From Burkholderia cepacia ATCC 25416 (GTDB taxonomy: Bacteria; Pseudomonadota; Gammaproteobacteria; Burkholderiales; Burkholderiaceae), in the NCBI RefSeq assembly GCF_001411495.1, contig NZ_CP012981.1, positions 2,976,001-3,040,000 of the forward strand: a DNA stretch of 64,000 nt. The letters are read 5' to 3'. The notes under the pieces are model-generated. The model was given only the letters and a program-made list of their open reading frames with translations, was not told where the DNA came from and made no database searches. This document shows, in pieces, positions 20,550 to 32,435 of this stretch (position 1 is the stretch's first letter; each line of letters begins with the position of its first letter). A program made the position numbers and the translations under genes.

Positions 20550-21016
20550 TGTAGTGGTCAACTAATCCCGGACACTGCGTTAAGTTTTTCTTCCGCAACT
20601 GGAGCAGCCCCCTGAAACGCCGGACACAGTCACCCACTTACAATAACGGGTAGGCATAGGACTGTGTTTTTGACTAACACTAGGCAGGAAGTGATGGAAG
20701 TGTTGACGGGCCCGGAGCGTCGGCGGCGCTGGACGGCGGAGCAGAAGCTGGCGATGGTTCGCGAGAGTTTTGAGCCGGGGAAATCGGTTTCGATGGTCGC
20801 GCGCCAGCACGGCGTGAATCCGAACCAACTGTTCCACTGGCGCAAGCTGTACCAGGATGGGAGCCTGTCAGCGGTCAAGGCCGGCGAGGAAGTAGTCCCG
20901 GCCTCGGAACTGGCCGATGCACTCAAGCAGATTCGTGAGTTGCAACGGATGCTCGGCAAGAAGACCATGGAGAACGAGATTCTCCGCGAAGCAGTCGAGT
21001 ACGGCCGGGCAAAAAA

Positions 21017-23970
<2,954 letters not shown>

Positions 23971-24121
23971 TCAATGAACAGCTCGTGTACCCGGCTACGC
24001 AGTGCCATGCGCTCGGCATCAACGCGTCGGGCTCGCCCTCGGTGGGCATACAGGCAGGACCGCGACACGTCGAATACCGCGCAGATCAGCTCGACCGATT
24101 CGCTTGCGCCAATCTGATCAA

Positions 24122-24454
24122 TTACTTCGTACGTTCGATGCCTTCCGACATCAAGAGCGCGGTAGCCTTTTTTAAAATGGCCTTCTCACGCTCGAGGCGT
24201 TCGATACGCGCCTCGAGTTCCTGAATACGCTGTTGATCCGGCGTGATTGCCTTGCCCTGCGGCGTGACGCCCTGGCGTTCCATCTGAAGTTGCTGCACCC
24301 AGCGGCGCAGCACCGTCTCGCCGACGCCGACCGAGCGGCTTGCTTCCATATGGCTATAACCCTGGTCGAGCACCAGACAGGCGGCTTGCTGTTTGAACTC
24401 CGGGGAAAACGTACGTCGTTGCTTGCTCATCAGACACCTCTTCATGGCGACCAT
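24122..24454 (-). CDS. IS3 family transposase OrfA (outer element)
   Basis: A 110-residue OrfA: KQRRTFSPEFKQQAACLVLDQG, then a helix-turn-helix in EASRSVGVGETVLRRWV, then a coiled coil (IQELEARIERLEREKAILKKA). It appears intact, but the partner OrfB is broken, so the outer element can move only with help in trans. MSKQRRTF at about 24430 may be the real start; the frame is open to 24454. Confidence 0.85.
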   Translation of the reverse strand: MVAMKRCLMSKQRRTFSPEFKQQAACLVLDQGYSHMEASRSVGVGETVLRRWVQQLQMERQGVTPQGKAITPDQQRIQELEARIERLEREKAILKKATALLMSEGIERTK

Positions 24455-24494
24455 TCTCGCCTAAATCAGTGTCCGGATTCATTAGACCACTACA

Positions 24495-24767
24495 CGTCCA
24501 CATGCGGCCGTTCTCGAAATAGCAGAGGTAGACGTAGGTGCCTGGACGCAGCACGCGCAAACCGTAAGCTTTGCCACCTGTGAGGGCGGGATAGCCATCC
24601 GTGCTGAGCGTCGGAAACACCTTTTTTTCCAAAACTCTATCCGCGATGCCATAGCGCAACGGGTAGATGGGCACGCCCCTCTCGCACGGCGGTGCTGAGG
24701 TAGCTTGGCCGATTTTTTTCTCACCGGGACGGTCGGGGCATAGGGCTTTTTTACAGGTGGTTTCCAT
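24495..24767 (-). pseudogene. N-terminal fragment of the VasX-like T6SS effector
   Basis: About 91 codons from ATG 24767 to the IS edge. The segment runs from a Cys-containing start (METTCKKALCPDRPGEKK) to CERGVPIYPLRYG and then GLRVLRPGTYVYLCYFENG. This C-x-RG-PIYPLRY and LR-G-YVYL pattern is the typical opening of VasX-region effectors. Joining RMWT to QHYQVTDDMRF at 20549, after removing the IS and one CGTC copy, restores one frame. It starts 10 bp after the truncated vgrG, which would have delivered it. Confidence 0.78.
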
Positions 24768-24777
24768 AGTGTTTCCT

Positions 24778-25665
24778 TCAGGACATTGCGGCGGCCCGCG
24801 CCACCAATCGCGCCTCGGCGTCGAACAACCGCTGCTTTCCCTTCACCTGCCGCTGGAGCAAGATGTCACGCAAGGTGGCATCCATGGCAAAGAAATCATG
24901 CGGGTAGCCACGGCCCTGGTGATCGAGGTCGGTGCCTTCGCGCGGGTACTCGTGCGGATAGCGTGGACTCTTGAACGTGTAGTCGCGCTGCACCTGACGC
25001 GCGGCGCGCACGTTCTCCGTGTAGGCGAACGTGCGCAAACTGGGCTGCGGCTGGTCGCCGCCGGGCGTCGGGTTGTAGATCACCGGCTCGCCCTGCTGAC
25101 GACCGAAGATAAACAGCCGATCGCAGTGGATCAACCGATGACCGTCGGCCTTGTGCTGGAAGGCGTAGAAGAAGCCCTCCTCGCGCAGGATGCGTTCGAT
25201 GAAGTCGTAGTCGGTGTCGCCGGCCTGCACGCAATACTCGCGCGCCAGATGCTCGTTGGTGACACGCTGCTCGTAGTCCAGCGTTTGATGGTGTGCCTTG
25301 AGCACGGCCGTGGCGATCTCGGGCACGCTCAAAGTCTGGAAGATGCGCCAGTCGGAAGACAATTTCAGGCGTGCCAGGCGCGGCTCGACCACGGCGGAAT
25401 AGCGAGTGCGTCGAATGCCCGTATCGCCTTGCACAAAACTCGACACCGCGCCGTGCACGTAGCGCACGGGAGAGCCGCTCTGCCAAATCGTGAGCAGGCC
25501 ATTGCGGTCGAGCACCTGGCCGAAGTCGATGGCGGGATTAGCGCTGGCAAGCTCCACCTGCAACAGGAAGGTCTCGGACAAGCCTTCGTGCAGGGTGAAC
25601 TCCACCACTTCGAACGACTCGTCACCAGCGGTGAAGGTAAAGTGCAGGGCGGATTGCGTGGGCAT
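24778..25665 (-). pseudogene. vgrG: T6SS spike protein VgrG, truncated to its N-terminal domain
   Basis: A 295-residue frame from ATG 25665 (MPTQSALHFTF). It contains the gp27-like part of VgrG: HEGLSETFLLQVELAS, RTRYSAVVEPRLARLKLS, IFQTLSVPEIATAVL, the DYDFIERILREEGFFYAF block and YTFKSPRYPHEYPREG. It stops at LVARAAAMS, where family members continue for several hundred residues through the gp5-like spike needle. The effector starts 10 bp later, so an internal deletion probably removed the needle. Without it no trimeric spike can form. Genome pipelines may call it a complete short CDS. Confidence 0.75.
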
Positions 25666-25685
25666 GGTCGCTCCCGTGGCCTGGA

Positions 25686-26573
25686 TTACGGTTTGAGGAT
25701 GTGATCCAGCGATTGCAGGACCTGGTCGGTGGTGGCACCTAGCCTGATCGAGAAGAACAGGTAGGCGCCAACCAGTACGACCAACGCGATGGCCCAGGGT
25801 GTCCAGAGGGGCATCTGGCGCTTGAGCCGGTAGCGGTGCGTGGCGACGGTCGGCGCATCGGTGAGGCGCTCGGGCGCATCGCCACGCAGCGGCCGCAGGA
25901 TGCGATGGAGCTTGACGATGATGGCGTTGAGCGTGTCCTGCTGGTTGTGCTGCTGACCGTATTTGCCCTGGAAACCCAGGCAAAGGCAGAGGTATTTGAA
26001 TTCCAGGACGTGGTGGTACTTCTCCGGCTCCATCTGCATGCGCGCGAGCACGGTGAAGAATTTTTCGCCGCCCCAGGTTTCGTTGTGGTGGTAGCTGAGC
26101 AGCGAGCGTTCGCGCCAGAGCGAGCTGTGGCCCCAGAGAGTGGCCATGACAGCTTCGTCGATGAACGCACACAGCGCATAGCGGTAGGCCAACTGGGTGG
26201 CGCCGTCGTAACCGAGCTGGCGCACCTCCTCGGACAGCGCGGTGATCTGGTCGCGCACGTTGGCGTAGAGCCTGGGGATGTCGTCGCAGCGGTCAAGGCG
26301 GCGCAGGCGAATGACCAGCCCCAGCAGCGGCTGCGCGGCATCCACTAGAGGGTTGAGGCTGTGGCCGCGTAGCTGAAATTGCAGGTCGTCGTCGTAGTCG
26401 ATGTGGTGCACCGAGTCGAACAGCATGCGGTCCTTGTCGCCCATCGGGGAGACAGGCGGTGTGCGCAGGAAGTCGCCCGACGTGGCTCCCGGTGGATAGG
26501 GCGCCGATTGCTGTGCCCGCAGTCGCGGCTCGCGATCGATCCTGTCGTTGCCGATGTCGACGGTGGTGTTCAT
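25686..26573 (-). CDS. tssL: T6SS inner-membrane protein TssL (DotU/IcmH)
   Basis: A 295-residue DotU-type protein: an N-terminal cytoplasmic domain with NPLVDAAQPLLGLVIRLRRL, ALCAFIDEAVMATLWG, GGEKFFTVLARM and CLCLGFQGKY, then one C-terminal transmembrane helix (WAIALVVLVGAYLFFSI). It has no OmpA/peptidoglycan-binding extension. In a complete system it joins TssM and TssJ in the membrane complex; TssM is not in this window. The start lies one base after the tssK stop, implying coupling. Confidence 0.9.
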   Translation of the reverse strand: MNTTVDIGNDRIDREPRLRAQQSAPYPPGATSGDFLRTPPVSPMGDKDRMLFDSVHHIDYDDDLQFQLRGHSLNPLVDAAQPLLGLVIRLRRLDRCDDIPRLYANVRDQITALSEEVRQLGYDGATQLAYRYALCAFIDEAVMATLWGHSSLWRERSLLSYHHNETWGGEKFFTVLARMQMEPEKYHHVLEFKYLCLCLGFQGKYGQQHNQQDTLNAIIVKLHRILRPLRGDAPERLTDAPTVATHRYRLKRQMPLWTPWAIALVVLVGAYLFFSIRLGATTDQVLQSLDHILKP

Positions 26574-26574
26574 G

Positions 26575-27912
26575 TCATTGACTCCGAATGGCCCAGAACT
26601 GGAGTTCCAGTTCCGGGAAGTCGCCGGTGATGTGGAAGCCGAAACCGTTGGCGCCCTTCTGCATCAACTTCTGCCAATTCGGATGCGTGCGATCGAGCTG
26701 GAAGTAGGTGAAGCCGGCATGGAACGGCAGGTGGCGCGGCGCCACTGGCAGCGGGCTGAGTGGAATGCCGGGCAGTTGCAGACGGATGAGGTCGAGCAGC
26801 GTCTGCTGGGAGGCGACCTTGGCCTGTTGCAGGAAGAGCTGGCGCAGCTGGTCCAGCGGCATGCGCGCGCGCACGGCGAGAATGAATTCCGCGCTTTGCA
26901 TGAGGCTGGAGTCGTTGACCTGGGCGGTGAGCACGCCATGGCGCTCCTTGACCAGCGGCAGGGACACGGCGCGCGGTTGCAGCACGGTGCTGAGCACGCG
27001 GCGCAGGGTTTCCTGCAGCAAGTGGAAGGTGGCCTGCGGGTTGTCGTGCTGGTAGGCCGGAAACTCCGGCGGTACGCGCGCCTCGTCGGTAAAGGTGACG
27101 AGTTCGCCGCAGGCCTGGCCGCATGCGAGGTAGGCGTCGAGCGGATGCACGTCGCTATCGCGTGCCAAATGCCGGAACAGGTGCTGCCAACGATTGAGCG
27201 CTTGCAGCAGGTTGAAGTCGGTGACGTCGGCGACGCCGGCCTGGCCAGGCGAGCCGATGCGCTCGGCGATGCTCTTGGCGCGCTCGTGCGCCAGCGCGGC
27301 GATTTCTTCCATGAAATGCGCGAGCTGGCTGATGGCTCGCAGGTGCAAGCCGGTGATGTGGAAGCCGCCATCCATCAGCAAGCTGCCATCGGGACGCCGG
27401 TCGAGAATGCGGCCGATGGCCAGCCCGGTGAAGGCACTACGGTCGTCCCGTTCCAGCGCCAGTTGCAGGTTGGGTACAGCCATGGTCACGGCGACATGGT
27501 TGCCCTGGTGGCTGTGGGTATCGCGCACGTCTTCGCTACGCGCTACGTAGCGCGCATTGGCGTAGGTGTCCGGCCAGCGGATTTCGGCCATGCCGTCGGA
27601 ACGCAGCGGCAGCGTGAGATAGACGGTCTGGTTGGCGGCCGTGGCATCGCTGATGTCTAGCGGCTCCGGCGGCGGCTGGTCGTGCGGGATGTCGAAGGCG
27701 GTGCCGTCGGGCAGGATGCCGCGCGCACGCACGATCGCGATCTTGCCGATGGCGAGGAAGTCCTGGTTCAACACCAGCTCGGCGAAACCGTAGCCGTATT
27801 TACGACCCAAACGGACGTTGACGTAGTGCTCGAGGTAGCGACTGGTTTGTTGGAAATGCTGGGGCTTGACGAAGAGCCCTTCGTTCCATGCAACGGGATT
27901 GCGGGTGGTCAT
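26575..27912 (-). CDS. tssK: T6SS baseplate protein TssK
   Basis: A 445-residue TssK, which forms the trimeric baseplate adaptor docking onto the TssJLM membrane complex. The start VAWNEGLFVKPQHFQQ is diagnostic, followed by YGFAELVLNQDFL and, at the C-terminus, FTYFQLDRTHPNWQKL. Its length is normal and no defect is seen. The ATG at 27912 overlaps the tssJ stop (ATGA). Confidence 0.93.
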   Translation of the reverse strand: MTTRNPVAWNEGLFVKPQHFQQTSRYLEHYVNVRLGRKYGYGFAELVLNQDFLAIGKIAIVRARGILPDGTAFDIPHDQPPPEPLDISDATAANQTVYLTLPLRSDGMAEIRWPDTYANARYVARSEDVRDTHSHQGNHVAVTMAVPNLQLALERDDRSAFTGLAIGRILDRRPDGSLLMDGGFHITGLHLRAISQLAHFMEEIAALAHERAKSIAERIGSPGQAGVADVTDFNLLQALNRWQHLFRHLARDSDVHPLDAYLACGQACGELVTFTDEARVPPEFPAYQHDNPQATFHLLQETLRRVLSTVLQPRAVSLPLVKERHGVLTAQVNDSSLMQSAEFILAVRARMPLDQLRQLFLQQAKVASQQTLLDLIRLQLPGIPLSPLPVAPRHLPFHAGFTYFQLDRTHPNWQKLMQKGANGFGFHITGDFPELELQFWAIRSQ

Positions 27913-29012
27913 GGTTGCTTGCTCGTTTGGATGGCTGCCTCGCGGGAAAATCCGCGGAACAGCTGCTGCGGACGAGAGGCCGGTTTGCGCAACAGGTCCG
28001 GCGCGCTATCGGTCGGCTCGCGCAACACGCCCAGCGCGCCGCGAACGGGTTTGCGTTGCGGATCCCGCGCGCCGCGGGCGGGTTCGCGCAACGGATCCGG
28101 CGCGCGATAGGCCTCGTTGGTAATGGTGACGCGGGTGTCTTGCAGGGTGACCAGCAAGGCGTATTTGCGCCCGCGCGGTTCGAGCTGGAAAACGTCGTAT
28201 CGGCGGGTCGCATTGACATCGTGGAAGGCGGCTACGACGGCCACGTAGCGGGCCTTGTCTTCGACGGGACTGAATTCGATGAACTTGAACTGGCCTGGCG
28301 CGAGGGTGTAGTCGTCCGCGGCAATGAAGGTGCTGCCCAGCGCCTTCTTGGGATTCTGGCTGACGAGGTCGAGGTCGGCGTTTTCCAGCATGCTGTCGTC
28401 CTTGAGTTGGAGCACCTGGAAGGCGACCGGGGTGGCGGCGGCGCTGGACGCCGGCGCTGGTGACTCTGGCGACCGTGCACTGGCTGTGGCCAGACTGTCG
28501 CCCTTGCGGTACTGGCCCAGGTTTGACGCGACGCCGGGCGCGTCCGCTAGCGACGGGCTACGGCGAAGCTGCCCATCCAGCGGCAAGGGTGGCTTGCCGC
28601 TGAGCGTGGCGGTGAGGGAATTCGGAAGCTGGCGCCCTGTGCCATGCGACGGCAGCGGCACCACACCCTCCTCGCCCTGCAAATGGTCCAGCAAGGCGCG
28701 CAAGCCGCTGATGAGTTCGCCCTTGGTGGCGCCGTTGAAGCTGACGGAATACGGACCCTCCCCGATCAGCTTCTCCTCGGTCGGTTCATCGACCACGGCG
28801 GCGCTGTCGGCGGCCGATGCGCTGACCGGGTTGGGATTGACGTAGGCGCTGGCGTACAGGCTGAGGGCGATCTGGGTGGGCTGGTCGTCGGGCCCGCCCA
28901 CCGGGATGGACGGGTCCATCAAGACCCGGCCCGTCTTCTTGAACACGTTGCCCACGGTGCTGCAGCCGGCGAGCAGCATGCCGGCGAGCAGAAGCGCGAG
29001 GCTTCGCTTCAT
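27909..29012 (-). CDS. tssJ: T6SS outer-membrane lipoprotein TssJ, long form
   Basis: A 367-residue lipoprotein. The signal MKRSLALLLAGMLLAGC has a lipobox with the lipidated Cys at residue 17. The TssJ body includes TQIALSLYASAYVNPNP, VAFQVLQLKDDSM, GSTFIAADDYTLAPGQFKF and YALLVTLQDTRV. Classical TssJ is about 180 residues. This one has a long linker after residue 100 and an Arg/Pro-rich C-terminal tail of repeated LREP/RKP units. A longer in-frame extension upstream of 29012 lies inside tagH and is not used. Both ends overlap their neighbours as ATGA. Confidence 0.88.
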   Translation of the reverse strand: MKRSLALLLAGMLLAGCSTVGNVFKKTGRVLMDPSIPVGGPDDQPTQIALSLYASAYVNPNPVSASAADSAAVVDEPTEEKLIGEGPYSVSFNGATKGELISGLRALLDHLQGEEGVVPLPSHGTGRQLPNSLTATLSGKPPLPLDGQLRRSPSLADAPGVASNLGQYRKGDSLATASARSPESPAPASSAAATPVAFQVLQLKDDSMLENADLDLVSQNPKKALGSTFIAADDYTLAPGQFKFIEFSPVEDKARYVAVVAAFHDVNATRRYDVFQLEPRGRKYALLVTLQDTRVTITNEAYRAPDPLREPARGARDPQRKPVRGALGVLREPTDSAPDLLRKPASRPQQLFRGFSREAAIQTSKQP

Positions 29013-30361
29013 GGCGCCTCCGCACGCAAGGCCTGGTCGTAGGCTTGATCGAAGACCTCCCAAAACAATTTGTCGAAACCCTGCTGGCGTCCAGAGATCA
29101 ACTCGTCGTAGTAGTGCCCATACATTTGCCACGCCCAACCATCGCTGTTCGCCTGGCCACTCTGCGGCGGGCGATAACGGGTAAAGCGCCGTTGTAACTG
29201 CTCCGGAGAGAAGGCTTGCAGCAGCGCGCTGAGACCGGCGGTGATGGCCTGATGGGTGGCCCGCTGCTGGCGATGGATCTGCTCCAGCGATTCCTCGATC
29301 GCTGCCGCGGGCGACAGATGCACGACACTGCGGTCGGCGGCGAACATGGCGCGGACGGTGTCCGGGTAGCTTTGACCCAGACGCAGCGGATTGTCTTCGA
29401 TGGGCTGCAAGGTGCGCTGTCGCTGTCCGGGCGCGCCGCCGTGCAAAGCGCTCAGGCCACCGATGGCCGCACTGAGGCTGCGGCCTGCCTCGTAGAGCAG
29501 CGCGTAGGTTGTTTGCGCATCCAGCGCCCCCACTGGTGCGCCGAGCCCTTCGATCAGCGGATTGACCAGGGCGGCCGGATCGTGGCCGTTCGCTTGCTGT
29601 GCACGCAGCCACTCGCGAGCGGCGGGGTTATGGCTGTCGGGCTCCGACATGATGGTGTCTCCTGATGCATGGATGGGCTTGCCGTGAACGGCTTCCTGCG
29701 CCGTGGCGGCAAGGTCGGCCTGGGCCGCCAGCGGCGACAGTCCGTAGTGGTGGGGATCGAGCGGATCTAACGAGGCGCGCGCGGCGGCGCCCCCGCTCCA
29801 CTGGGCCGCGAGATCCAGCGCGTGCAACGGGTCGAGCTGGCCTTGCGGCCTTGTCGGCTCGCTCAAGGCCTGGAAAGCGGCCCAGCCGGGATTCGGCTCA
29901 ACGGGGTGCGGCCCCTCGGATGCCGCGGCTGGCAAGCCGTCCAGGTAGTCGTCGGGCAACTGCATCAACTCCTCGACGTCGTGCTGAGCCAGCGCGCGCG
30001 ACGGATCCGGCAACGCGTGCTGCTCCTCGTCCACGTGCACCGTGAGGCGGTACGGCCCGACGTGCAGGGTGTCCGCGTCGCGCAAGCGCGCGCTGGCGTG
30101 CAGGCCTAGGGGGCGGGTCTGCTCGTTCAGCCGGGTGTGGCCGCTGCGATCGATGACGATATAGCCGCCATCTTCGAAGCGGATTTCGCAGTGTTGAGGC
30201 TGCACCCAGCCGGCGCGGTCGTGCAGCACCCAACTTGCACCCTGCGAGCCTATGCTGCCGCCGGCGGGGTCGAAGCTGTAGCGCGGTGCCGTGCCTTGCT
30301 GCAAGGCATCCGGGTTGTCGACGACCAAGGCCAGGCGGGGTTCCGTGGATACCGTATTCAT
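29009..30361 (-). CDS. tagH: T6SS FHA-domain protein TagH
   Basis: A 450-residue protein with an N-terminal forkhead-associated domain (about residues 10-110, with GSIGSQGASWVLHD and VQPQHCEIRF) that binds phosphothreonine, a proline-rich linker, and a C-terminal T6SS-FHA domain (LSALLQAFSPEQLQRRFTRY, and FWEVFDQAYDQAL). TagH-type proteins link T6SS to regulation by kinase or phosphatase; none is seen here. The start at 30361 overlaps the tssG stop (ATGA). Confidence 0.87.
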   Translation of the reverse strand: MNTVSTEPRLALVVDNPDALQQGTAPRYSFDPAGGSIGSQGASWVLHDRAGWVQPQHCEIRFEDGGYIVIDRSGHTRLNEQTRPLGLHASARLRDADTLHVGPYRLTVHVDEEQHALPDPSRALAQHDVEELMQLPDDYLDGLPAAASEGPHPVEPNPGWAAFQALSEPTRPQGQLDPLHALDLAAQWSGGAAARASLDPLDPHHYGLSPLAAQADLAATAQEAVHGKPIHASGDTIMSEPDSHNPAAREWLRAQQANGHDPAALVNPLIEGLGAPVGALDAQTTYALLYEAGRSLSAAIGGLSALHGGAPGQRQRTLQPIEDNPLRLGQSYPDTVRAMFAADRSVVHLSPAAAIEESLEQIHRQQRATHQAITAGLSALLQAFSPEQLQRRFTRYRPPQSGQANSDGWAWQMYGHYYDELISGRQQGFDKLFWEVFDQAYDQALRAEAP

Positions 30362-31105
30362 GCGCGCACCGTCAGTTGAACGCGAGGGGGCCGGCGCAAT
30401 GCAGGCTGCTCCAGAAAACTGGTCCAGCCCAATTCGGTGCCGACATCGCCCGAGAGGTTGAAGGAAGGGATTTCGTTTTCGCGCAGCGCCAGTTCGAGGT
30501 CGCACGGGGTTTGGTCGCGCAACAGGAAGGCGACCAGTAGCCGCAAACGCTCGAAGTTCTCGCCGTGCGGAAGAAATTCGCGGAACCGCTGCTGGCTGAG
30601 GTTGGCGATGACGATGGTGAATTTGGCGTGGCGCGTGCGCACGCTGTCGCCCACGCGGAAGCTCTCGCCGAGCTGGCCATTGAGGCAACCAAGCTTGACG
30701 CGATCGCCCGGGTCAATGTCGGCGTGGCGCAGTTCGAAATCGCGGATGTCGACGTCCTTGAGGTCGAAGCAGTGCGCAATCAGCCCGGCGACCATCGCGG
30801 GCGAACGGCTACGATGCACCACGGCGCCGGCGAAACTGAGCAGGCGGCTCCAGGCAATGGGCGTGTCGCCGCGGATGGCGGTGTTCTCCAGACCGATCAG
30901 CGCGAACAGGCGTTGCGAGAGCGGGTCACTGGCGCCGGGACGGAAGCGGATGTAGTGCCGGTACTTGCGCCAGGCCTGGTGCAGCAGTGTCAGCAGGCGG
31001 TGATGGAATACGTCGAAGAACGCCGGACGGATGACCGTGTTGCCATCGGGAGATGACTGCCTACGTACCGCAATGCCCGTGCCAATTTTCTCAAATCGGC
31101 ATTTA
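30358..31105 (-). pseudogene. tssG: T6SS baseplate protein TssG, 5' truncated
   Basis: The C-terminal two-thirds of TssG. The frame is open from about 31105 with no start codon and carries the family core FFDVFHHRLLTLLHQAWRKYRHY, PLSQRLFALIGLENTAI, RRDTP-like IRGDTPIAW, LGCLNGQLGESFRVGDSV, and the C-terminal TELGWTSFL. Roughly the first 100 family residues are missing. A GTG/ATG inside at 30822 would give only 154 residues. The break coincides with the island border near 31060-31130. Confidence 0.8.
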
Positions 31106-31197
31106 ATCCTTTAAATTCAGCGTATTAACTGGATGCGAGACGCTTCGGACGGACGACGAGGAACGCGAAGCCCCGAAAATTGATTTTTTGACTGGCA

Positions 31198-31295
31198 TTT
31201 CGGGCCATTCGTGGCCCGAAAAATCGCAAATCATTGAAAAGGAATAGGAATAATCGGGCCATTTTGGGCTCGATCGGGCCACGGATGGCCCGATC
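31198..31295. repeat. Three related CGGGCCA hairpins
   Basis: Hairpin 1 (31198-31221) is TTTCGGGCCA, loop TTCG, TGGCCCGAAA: a perfect 10-bp stem with a stable UUCG tetraloop. Hairpin 3 (31272-31295) is GATCGGGCCA, loop CGGA, TGGCCCGATC: also perfect. Hairpin 2 (about 31255-31272) is a weaker copy. All share CGGGCCA and lie within 100 bp, like a small REP/BIME cluster; an IS end or recombination target is possible. Confidence 0.75.
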
Positions 31296-31317
31296 ATGAG
31301 CGCGGCCGTCCGCCGGG

Positions 31318-31461
31318 CGTTTGCACAGATCCTCCACCGGCTCGTTCCGGCTCTCGGCCATCTCGCGCAAGATCCGGATGATTTGTTCGTTGGTAAATCG
31401 CCTCTTCATCGAGTTCCCCTCGCCTCTGGGAGAAAAGAGAATTCACTTGCCACGTGGCAAC
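31318..31461 (-). mobile_element. IS407-like element remnant (one end and start of orfA)
   Basis: The segment matches the right end of the complete element at 16009-17170: it encodes [31 protein letters not shown] with the same upstream leader GAATTCACTTGCCA. After about 31 codons the match stops. One extra codon (M in REMAES) separates it from the complete copy, so it is a related, not identical, element. Confidence 0.8.
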
Positions 31462-31616
31462 AATCAGCGACGCACGTAGCCCAGCCAGCGGCGTCCGCAA
31501 GCGCACCCTCGCACTCCATCGATGCCACCTACCGCACAAAAATCGCCCCGGGCACAGCCGGCCGCTATGCGAAAATCCAGGCGTCCATCCTTTTCAATCG
31601 ACCCACCGGGGTTCGC

Positions 31617-31871
31617 ATGACCACGCACATCACAATCGAATTCACCGAGCACGCAGCCGAAGCCATCGGCGAGCAGACCAGCACCAGCTTTTCGTATGAC
31701 CAGGGCGCGCACGTGCCGCAACCGGGCGACTTCGTCGAACTCGAGAATTCGCGCCAGACGTTTCTCGTGATTGGCCGCGTGTTTTCGCTGAAGGCCAATT
31801 ACAGCGCCGTCAAGCTCGTGCTCGACCTTCCTCCGTCGGATGGCGAGCAGGATTTCGATCCGGCGCACTGA
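31617..31871 (+). CDS. Small conserved protein of unknown function
   Basis: An 84-residue acidic protein. The start MTTHITIEFTEHAAEAIGEQ follows a plausible leader (ATG 31617). It contains VPQPGDFVELENSRQTFLVIGRV, a beta-strand pattern, and an acidic tail GEQDFDPAH. Its high third-position GC, like core genes, suggests that chromosomal DNA resumes here. I recognise no domain. Confidence 0.6.
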   Translation: MTTHITIEFTEHAAEAIGEQTSTSFSYDQGAHVPQPGDFVELENSRQTFLVIGRVFSLKANYSAVKLVLDLPPSDGEQDFDPAH

Positions 31872-31906
31872 CGGACAACGAGAGACGCGTTACACGCATT
31901 TCACCC

Positions 31907-32220
31907 GCCTGAATCGACGACCACGCAGCGCCCGCCGCGCGCTGCTCGTCGATCAATGCGGCGGTCTGCGCATCCGAGTCCAGCCAGACAAGCGCCCCGC
32001 GCGTCGTCACCGGCAACGGGCCCAGTTCACGCGCCAGCCGGGCAAACTCCGGAAGCGCGCTACCGGTGCCCACCCAGCCGAACGACCAGTGAGTCGCGCC
32101 GCCCGCGGCCGCCGGCTGCTTTTCCAGCAGCGTGACCTGCGCACCCGATCGCGCAAGATGCCACGCGATCGACGCGCCGACGATGCCTCCACCGACCACG
32201 ACGACGCGCAGCGGGTTGAA
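31907..32220 (-). pseudogene. FAD-dependent oxidoreductase (DAO family), 5' fragment
   Basis: The fragment encodes the Rossmann motif VVVVGGGIVGASIAWHLA, the Glu binding the FAD ribose in VTLLEKQ, and THWSFGWVGTGSALPEFARL, then about 30 more matching residues before unrelated sequence from about 31910. Family members are about 350-400 residues, so at least two-thirds is lost. It probably marks the right edge of the island. GTG near 32200 would be the start. Confidence 0.72.
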
Positions 32221-32390
32221 TCACATGAGTGACATCCGGAAGTTGCGGGGTTCCGACTATCCCGTTCGCCGCGCTTCGCCGCTGTGCGGTCGCCTGCCGC
32301 CCATCATCGCGAATCGCGTCGTCCTCTCGCGCCCGGCAAACAAACAATCGATCGATATCCGCGGCACTTGAGGCGGGCGGACGATACAGA

Positions 32391-32412
32391 AAAGCCCGCC
32401 GAGGCGGGCCTT
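32391..32412 (-). terminator. Rho-independent terminator after the LprI-like gene
   Basis: On the minus strand, GCCCGCC TCG GCGGGC is followed by a short T-run, just 24 bp after the stop at 32436. Confidence 0.75.
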
Positions 32413-32435
32413 ACTCAAACACCGGGCTCGACACT

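Larger units (their letters stand above)
31106..31616. other. Right border region of the T6SS remnant
   Basis: This 511-bp stretch has no intact gene. It holds three related hairpins (31198-31295), the end of an IS407-like element (31318-31461) and leader sequence for the small gene at 31617. An open frame at 31125-31409 is the IS orfA start running into unrelated DNA. Confidence 0.7.

Noticed and set aside
31125..31409. 94-residue open frame at the island border
   Set aside because: Only its first about 31 codons match IS orfA; the rest is unrelated DNA read through by chance.
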